Assembly: GCA_964358175.1 (NCBI GenBank)
Contig: CAYHOI010000006.1
Location: 1-39,859, forward strand
Origin: CAYHOI01 sp964358175
Lineage (GTDB): Bacteria > Margulisbacteria > Riflemargulisbacteria > GWF2-35-9
Direction of reading: 5' to 3'
DNA length: 39,859 nt
Shown here one piece after another: positions 36,189 through 39,859 of the stretch (position 1 is the stretch's first letter; each line of letters begins with the position of its first letter). The notes beneath the pieces were generated by a model, which ran no database searches, was not told the DNA's origin, and was given only the letters and a program-made list of their open reading frames with translations. The translations under genes were made by a program, and so were the position numbers.

Positions 36189-36818
36189 TTATTTCGATGC
36201 TTTTTCTACTTGATCAAAATCAATTTCAACCGGTGTCTCACGGCCAAAAATCAGCAACATCGACTTCAACTTTCCTTTTTCAGCATTAATTTCTTTAACC
36301 GGACCAGAATAACCACGAAAGGGTCCAGCGATAATCTTAACCATATCTCCCACTTCAAAGTCAATCTGGTACTTCTGAACCTTGACGCCAACCTGCCGAA
36401 GAACCTTCAACATTTCATCATCTTTAACGGGCAAAGGGGACTTCTGATTGCCCATAAACTTAGACAGTCCAGGAATCCGTTTCATCATATACCAAAGCTC
36501 ATCATCAAAAATCATTCGAACAAAGATGTACCCTGGATACATCTTTTTCTTGCTTTCAACTTTCTTGTTGTTTTTGACCTCGATGATATCTTCTTCAGGG
36601 ATCAGAATCTCAAACAGTCTAGCCTGAAGACTCATCATCGCAATTCTTTGCTCTAAGCTACGCTTGACCTTATTTTCTTGCCCAGAATAGGTCTGTATAA
36701 TAAACCACTCACCCGAGGCACCACTGTCCTGCTGCCTCGCGTCCTCAGAGCTTACCGTTTCCTCAACATCCTCGACTACGGTTTCGCCATTCATCTCTTG
36801 ACCTGTATTCTCTGTCAT
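36189..36818 (-). CDS. nusG: Transcription termination/antitermination protein NusG with acidic N-terminal tail
   Basis: 209 aa from the ATG at 36818, which has AGAGG 6 nt upstream; a GTG at 36836 is in frame but has no ribosome site. NusG binds the RNA polymerase clamp and links it to S10 or Rho. The NGN domain starts at about residue 38 (EWFIIQTYSGQENKVKRSL) and contains YPGYIFVRMIFDDELWYM. The C-terminal KOW domain is GDMVKIIAGPFRGYSGPVKE. The first about 37 residues are strongly acidic and absent from the usual 175-180 aa NusG. Confidence 0.96.
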   Translation of the reverse strand: MTENTGQEMNGETVVEDVEETVSSEDARQQDSGASGEWFIIQTYSGQENKVKRSLEQRIAMMSLQARLFEILIPEEDIIEVKNNKKVESKKKMYPGYIFVRMIFDDELWYMMKRIPGLSKFMGNQKSPLPVKDDEMLKVLRQVGVKVQKYQIDFEVGDMVKIIAGPFRGYSGPVKEINAEKGKLKSMLLIFGRETPVEIDFDQVEKASK

Positions 36819-36836
36819 TTGTTTCCTCTCACCCAC

Positions 36837-37028
36837 TCACAACCGTATGTTCTCGAAAGCCGAGATTACAAACGAGAGTATATTGTCTGCCACAAACACA
36901 TACACTGAGACCAATACCATGATGACAAAAATCACCACAACCAATGCCACAACCTTCTTGCGGTCGGGCCAGCTAACTTTTGTTAGCTCTTGTCTCGTGT
37001 CATTCAAATACGCCTTTATTTGTTTCAT
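36837..37028 (-). CDS. secE: Preprotein translocase subunit SecE
   Basis: 63 aa, the single-helix form. It braces SecY in the translocon. The amphipathic helix with KVSWPDRKKV (about 17-26) precedes one membrane helix (about 27-48). The ATG is only 9 nt after the CCA end of the tRNA-Trp gene, so any ribosome site (a weak GAAG) is in that spacer or in the tRNA itself. 18 nt before the nusG ATG. Confidence 0.96.
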   Translation of the reverse strand: MKQIKAYLNDTRQELTKVSWPDRKKVVALVVVIFVIMVLVSVYVFVADNILSFVISAFENIRL

Positions 37029-37037
37029 ATTACTTCA

Positions 37038-37114
37038 TGGCAGGCCTGGCCGGACTCGAACCGACAACATGCGGTTTTGGAGACCGCCGCTCTACCAATT
37101 GGAGCTACAGGCCT
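37038..37114 (-). tRNA. trpT: tRNA-Trp (anticodon CCA)
   Basis: 77 nt including an encoded CCA. The 7-bp acceptor stem AGGCCTG/CAGGCCT, the D arm GCTC/GAGC, the anticodon arm GCGGT-CTCCAAA-ACCGC with anticodon CCA, and the T arm GTCGG-TTCGAGT-CCGGC all pair perfectly. The discriminator is G. It lies between rpmG and secE; its first two bases are the last two bases of the rpmG stop codon. Confidence 0.98.
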
Positions 37115-37262
37115 ATTTTTCCTCTTTATGCATCGTGTGTTTCTTGCACCACTTGCAATACTTCTCTAGCTCCAACTTTTCGGTCGTGTTTTTTTTATTC
37201 TTATTTGTTGAATAATTCTTTCGCTTACATTCCTTACAAGCTAACGTTACTAGAACTCTCAA
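37113..37262 (-). CDS. rpmG: 50S ribosomal protein L33 (zinc form)
   Basis: 49 aa. It starts at TTG 37262-37260 with AGGAG 8 nt upstream; no ATG is available in frame. MRVLVTLACKECKRKNYST and, later, YCKWCKKHTMHKEEK give two CxxC pairs, the C+ zinc form. First gene after a consensus promoter and head of the transcription unit leading through tRNA-Trp, secE and nusG. Its TAG stop shares AG with the mature tRNA 5' end, so tRNA processing would remove the stop codon. Confidence 0.94.
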   Translation of the reverse strand: MRVLVTLACKECKRKNYSTNKNKKNTTEKLELEKYCKWCKKHTMHKEEK

Positions 37263-37316
37263 CCCTGGTTCTCCTCTTCATGTCTTGTCATGATTTATTT
37301 CGCGCAACAGTTGAGA

Positions 37317-37345
37317 AATCTATCATACTACGACAGGGGTGTCAA
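37317..37345 (-). promoter_or_regulatory. Promoter of the rpmG-trpT-secE-nusG-rplKAJL-rpoBC unit
   Basis: TTGACA at 37345-37340, a 17-nt spacer, then TAGATT at 37322-37317 preceded by TGA (an extended -10). The leader to the rpmG TTG would be about 48 nt. It closely matches the hexamers and spacing of the promoter before rpsL. Confidence 0.8.
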
Positions 37346-37382
37346 CGATGTATTTCTTGCGCGACGTAACTTTGCAATCATC

Positions 37383-37411
37383 TCGACGCTTTAGCACGGA
37401 CATGGTATTCT
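37383..37411 (+). promoter_or_regulatory. Candidate promoter of the lipoprotein gene
   Basis: TCGACG (4/6), a 17-nt spacer and TATTCT (4/6) with TGG just upstream as an extended -10. Transcripts would start near 37418 and reach the AAGGAGG ribosome site at 37434-37441. The 189 nt gap 37263-37451 holds this and the divergent rpmG promoter and no gene. Confidence 0.4.
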
Positions 37412-37451
37412 TTTTATTGAAATAATCATTCAACCAAGGAGGCATTCAGAA

Positions 37452-38018
37452 ATGAAAATACGTTACTGGCTCGGATCATGCGTCATGATACTGTCAATCT
37501 GTCTTTTGGCAGGGTGCGCCACAGAAAAAAAGATTACCGTCAAAGGATCGGATCCTGACAACTTGTTTATCGAGGCTCAGAAGGTATTCAAGGAAGAAAT
37601 GCCCCGAGCCGAAATTAATGTTGACCTCGCACAGAGAGTCCTCAAAATAAATGATCCGACAAATTTGGATTACCCCAGACGAATCGAAATGAGATTTTCA
37701 AGAAATCAAGCCGATACGGATGTTCTTTTTATTATCGAGGAAGAGGACAAACAGAAGCTCGAAAATCTGCACTACATGCTTATGAGTGCGATACAGAAAC
37801 CAAAGCCAGAAGAGATGGAACCTGTGAATAATGCCTCAAACCAAAATCAAAATAATCCGGCTATGCCTGTAAAACGTCCAGGATTCCCCGTTAAAACAAA
37901 ACGTGACCGCATCATGGATCGAAATAAAGACGGCTGGGTTGGACCTCGCGAAATTGAGTTCTTTAAGGAGATCATCGATCAAGAGGGGACTCCTCATCAT
38001 CGACTTATGCACCCATAG
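37452..38018 (+). CDS. Putative lipoprotein with a single EF-hand-like calcium loop
   Basis: 188 aa, not recognised as a named family. The N-terminal hydrophobic segment (about 6-21) ends in LAGC with C22, a signal-peptidase II lipobox, so export and lipid anchoring are likely. The middle (30-120) is a charged mixed region; 126-135 is Asn/Gln-rich and looks like a linker. At 156-167 lies DRNKDGWVGPRE: D1, N3, D5, G6, V8 and E12 of a canonical 12-residue EF-hand loop. AAGGAGG is 11 nt upstream of the ATG. Its last 14 nt overlap the end of the converging hemG gene. Function unknown. Confidence 0.85.
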   Translation: MKIRYWLGSCVMILSICLLAGCATEKKITVKGSDPDNLFIEAQKVFKEEMPRAEINVDLAQRVLKINDPTNLDYPRRIEMRFSRNQADTDVLFIIEEEDKQKLENLHYMLMSAIQKPKPEEMEPVNNASNQNQNNPAMPVKRPGFPVKTKRDRIMDRNKDGWVGPREIEFFKEIIDQEGTPHHRLMHP

Positions 38019-39330
38019 AGATACGGGCAACCAAGTCGTATGAGGCCTTAACGCAATCATTGATCCCGACACCATGCCAAGCATTTCCGGTGATATAGAG
38101 TCCGTCTTTCTGCGATGAATCCATCAAGGCAACTTTTTCTCGATGATTCACGTAGTACTGCGGAATAGATTGAGTCCACTTGACCACATGGAGAAGCTTC
38201 AGGTCATCTTCTCGAAGGTTAAGGGTGTTCATCAGATCATTGCGTGCACGGTCAACTGCTTCGGACTCTGTCCAGCGCAGGGCTTCGGGATGATGATCGC
38301 CCCCAAGAAGCACGGTCACCAGAGAGCACCCGTATGGAGCACGATTTTCAAAAAGTTGATCACTGAATAGGGCGCCCATGCTCAGTCGATTTTCCATACT
38401 TGGATTGAGAAATCCAAACCCTGTGGTGCTCCCCTTCGGAACTAAGAAGTGCACCACATAAACGGTTGGATACACCACATCGGCAATCTGGGATTGCAAA
38501 GGCTTGATGTATTCAAACTCCATGGCCACCAGCTGATGTGTTGGGCAAGCCAGGATCACTACGTCATATCGGGTTGGATCTGCATTGACGCGATATCCGC
38601 CTTGTACCTTCGCGATTTTATTTACGCCTTGCCCCAATCGCAGAGCGAAGGTGTTGGACTTTACAAGAGATTGAATGAGGGTCGCCATTCCTTGCTTAAA
38701 TGAAAGAAGAGACCCTTTGGGAGAAACCTTTTTTGCCTTTAAGCGAATCATCGCGCGCACCAAACTTCCATACTCTCTCTCCAGCTGAATCATCCTTGGG
38801 AAACACGACCCCATGCTCAGACGTTCCACATGGCCAGCAAAAACCCCGCTCACCATGGGATCCAGAAGGACATTCACCGCAGAGGCCCCCAACCGACGAC
38901 GTCCAAATTCCGCAACCGTTTCATCCACAGTATCGTGCCTCGCTGGAATAAAAGGCTCAAGGAATATCCGACACTTGGCCGGCCAGGAAAGTAGCTGAGA
39001 GCGCAGAAACTTAGCAGGAGAATCAGGGAGTTCTTGAAGCCGTCCTGCATGGTAAACAAACCGTTTCTTTGACTGCTCATTAGCCTCAATAAGCTCATCT
39101 TCCAGCCCAAGCTCAGCAACCAGTTTCAGGGTGGAGGGTTTGGAGGAGAGAAAGCCATTGGGACCCGTTTCTAGGATAAACCCCTCTTTGCGAAGGGTTC
39201 CGATGGTGCCCCCCGCCACCTGTTCTTTCTCGAGAACTGTGATCGTTGCTTCAGGATATTTTTTGGCGAGCAAGTAAGCAGTGCTTAGGCCGGAAAGGCC
39301 AGCTCCTATAATCGCGATGTTTTTTTTCAT
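38005..39330 (-). CDS. hemG: Protoporphyrinogen/coproporphyrinogen oxidase, HemY type
   Basis: 441 aa from the ATG at 39330, where GAGGA is well spaced (10 nt); an ATG three codons earlier lies too close to it. An oxygen-dependent FAD enzyme that aromatises the porphyrinogen ring late in heme synthesis (coproporphyrinogen III or protoporphyrinogen IX cannot be told apart here). The FAD motif IIGAGLSGLS is at 7-16, with ETGPNGFLSSKPSTLKL near 55, LLDPMVSGVFAGHVERLSM near 155, and a C-terminal FAD-site block LYITGNAWHGVGINDCVKAS. No other heme gene is adjacent. It converges on the lipoprotein gene with a 14 nt overlap. Confidence 0.93.
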   Translation of the reverse strand: MKKNIAIIGAGLSGLSTAYLLAKKYPEATITVLEKEQVAGGTIGTLRKEGFILETGPNGFLSSKPSTLKLVAELGLEDELIEANEQSKKRFVYHAGRLQELPDSPAKFLRSQLLSWPAKCRIFLEPFIPARHDTVDETVAEFGRRRLGASAVNVLLDPMVSGVFAGHVERLSMGSCFPRMIQLEREYGSLVRAMIRLKAKKVSPKGSLLSFKQGMATLIQSLVKSNTFALRLGQGVNKIAKVQGGYRVNADPTRYDVVILACPTHQLVAMEFEYIKPLQSQIADVVYPTVYVVHFLVPKGSTTGFGFLNPSMENRLSMGALFSDQLFENRAPYGCSLVTVLLGGDHHPEALRWTESEAVDRARNDLMNTLNLREDDLKLLHVVKWTQSIPQYYVNHREKVALMDSSQKDGLYITGNAWHGVGINDCVKASYDLVARISMGA

Positions 39331-39335
39331 GGGAG

Positions 39336-39848
39336 TCATTTCCTCACATCCTGTTTTAGGTTTAGCGGATTTTTGCGGATATATACTTCGACTAAATTGG
39401 TTTCAGGGAAACCAATTTGCTCAGCATAACTGCGACCAAGATTTGGTTCTTTCGGTATACCGAAAACCAAATCGGTCTTAGTATACTTCCGAATACGGTC
39501 TAATTCAAATTCATCGCGGATGATTGCCCCGATTGTTTTGCTTGTTCCCTGTGGTGTTTGGGGACTCCCTGTCTCCCGCTGGGGCGAATAATTATTCGCC
39601 CTTACAATAGGGGATTGGGGCGACACAGATTGCCTGTCTATAATGCTAACAGAGTAGAGACAATGTATTTTACTTTGGGCAGAGACCACAAATTTTTTCA
39701 GTGGTAGTGGTAGGGGGTACCCCCCTACCACTGAATGTTGTACTTCGTTATTGAACCGGGGTAAAAAATTTGAGGGATTCAGCGAAATACTCACTACGAC
39801 TTCGTTAACGTCCCCTGATACACGGCCGAAATAAGTCTCGATCCCCAC
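39336..39848 (-). CDS. Doubtful open frame of 170 codons through palindromic repeats
   Basis: The frame starts at a GTG with no ribosome site and stays open past the window edge, so it could be the end of a longer frame. It reads straight through every palindrome of the region and shows no recognisable domain. Its stop overlaps the first possible hemG ATG as ATGA. The segment KYTKTDLVFGIPKEPNL resembles the extra tail of TruA (YTRHELVFGEVETSEA), which is repeat-derived. I think it is more likely a repeat-built fortuitous frame or relic than a working gene. Confidence 0.25.
   Translation of the reverse strand: MGIETYFGRVSGDVNEVVVSISLNPSNFLPRFNNEVQHSVVGGYPLPLPLKKFVVSAQSKIHCLYSVSIIDRQSVSPQSPIVRANNYSPQRETGSPQTPQGTSKTIGAIIRDEFELDRIRKYTKTDLVFGIPKEPNLGRSYAEQIGFPETNLVEVYIRKNPLNLKQDVRK
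39394..39418. repeat. Inverted repeat AAATTGGTTTC/GAAACCAATTT
   Basis: A perfect 11-bp inverted repeat with a 3-nt loop, about 60 nt upstream of hemG. It shares the TTGGTTT core with the palindrome at the truA 3' end. Confidence 0.7.
39434..39477. repeat. Imperfect palindrome related to the truA-end element
   Basis: GACC..GATTTGG pairs with CCAAATC..GGTC around the perfect centre TTCGGTATACCGAA. The right half, on the minus strand, matches the truA-end element (GTATACT then TTGGTTTTCGGT). Confidence 0.7.
39582..39601. repeat. REP-like perfect palindrome
   Basis: GGGCGAATAATTATTCGCCC is a perfect 20-nt palindrome flanked by GGGG and by TTACAATAGGGG. Palindromes of this GGGCGAAT..ATTCGCCC type occur as dispersed intergenic repeats in several bacterial genomes. 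Confidence 0.75.
39699..39733. repeat. GC-rich inverted repeat
   Basis: AGTGGTAGGGGG at 39706-39717 and CCCCCTACCACT at 39721-39732 form a perfect 12-bp stem with loop TAC; a second partial copy of CAGTGGTAG lies just before it. A very stable hairpin on either strand; TTTTTT lies just beyond the left arm on the plus strand (39693-39698), so on the minus strand the stem is followed by a short T-poor AAAAAA run and it is not a typical terminator in that direction. Confidence 0.65.
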
Positions 39849-39859
39849 GTGTAAATAAG

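Noticed and set aside
1..39859. CRISPR array, prophage or insertion sequence
   Set aside because: No regularly spaced direct repeats, integrase, transposase or phage structural genes are seen on either strand.

Overview
The window is a bacterial chromosome segment dominated by one strand-coherent ribosomal/transcription super-cluster on the minus strand, from about 37.3 kb down to 2 kb. The bacterial gene order, leucine-type alpha/beta/beta' RNA polymerase genes, Shine-Dalgarno sequences and SecYE show a bacterium. A chemotaxis module and a heme-oxidase gene suggest a motile, heme-making cell. The split tRNA/ribosomal layout, zinc-binding forms of several ribosomal proteins and REP-like palindromes would fit a PVC-type or candidate-phylum lineage (for example Omnitrophota), but I cannot assign it firmly without a database search. 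The core cluster is visibly more AT-rich than the flanking che and hem genes.

Layout, left to right. 1-1985 (+): 3' end of a chemoreceptor gene, then cheR and cheB, translationally overlapped. 1992-4918 (-): queA, starting at an apparent ATT codon, behind a membrane histidine kinase. 4992-8669 (-): serA, rpsI, rplM, truA, rplQ. 8671-22256 (-): rpoA, rpsD, rpsK, rpsM, rpmJ, infA, adk, secY and the spc and S10 ribosomal genes up to rpsJ. 22271-26470 (-): tuf, fusA, rpsG, rpsL, with a strong consensus promoter just upstream of rpsL. 26543-37262 (-): rpoC, rpoB, rplL, rplJ, rplA, rplK, nusG, secE, tRNA-Trp, rpmG, again with a consensus promoter. 37452-38018 (+): a small lipoprotein with one EF-hand loop. 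38005-39330 (-): a HemY-type porphyrinogen oxidase. 39340-39859: a palindrome-rich region with no confident gene.

How the genes fit together: transcription starting before rpmG and again before rpsL would supply RNA polymerase, elongation factors, the Sec translocon and most large and small ribosomal proteins. Adk, TruA, SerA, a sensor kinase and QueA ride at the distal end. An L10-type leader before rplJ and a hairpin between rplL and rpoB are the visible points of internal control.

Most noteworthy: (1) rpmG, tRNA-Trp and secE are packed so tightly that the rpmG stop codon lies inside the tRNA 5' end and secE starts 9 nt after the tRNA CCA; (2) S10 (NusE) carries a roughly 90-residue basic N-terminal tail and NusG an acidic one; (3) queA has no ATG/GTG/TTG at its homologous start and appears to begin at ATT inside the kinase stop codon; (4) a palindromic element supplies the C-terminus and stop codon of truA, and related sequence recurs upstream of hemG among other palindromes.
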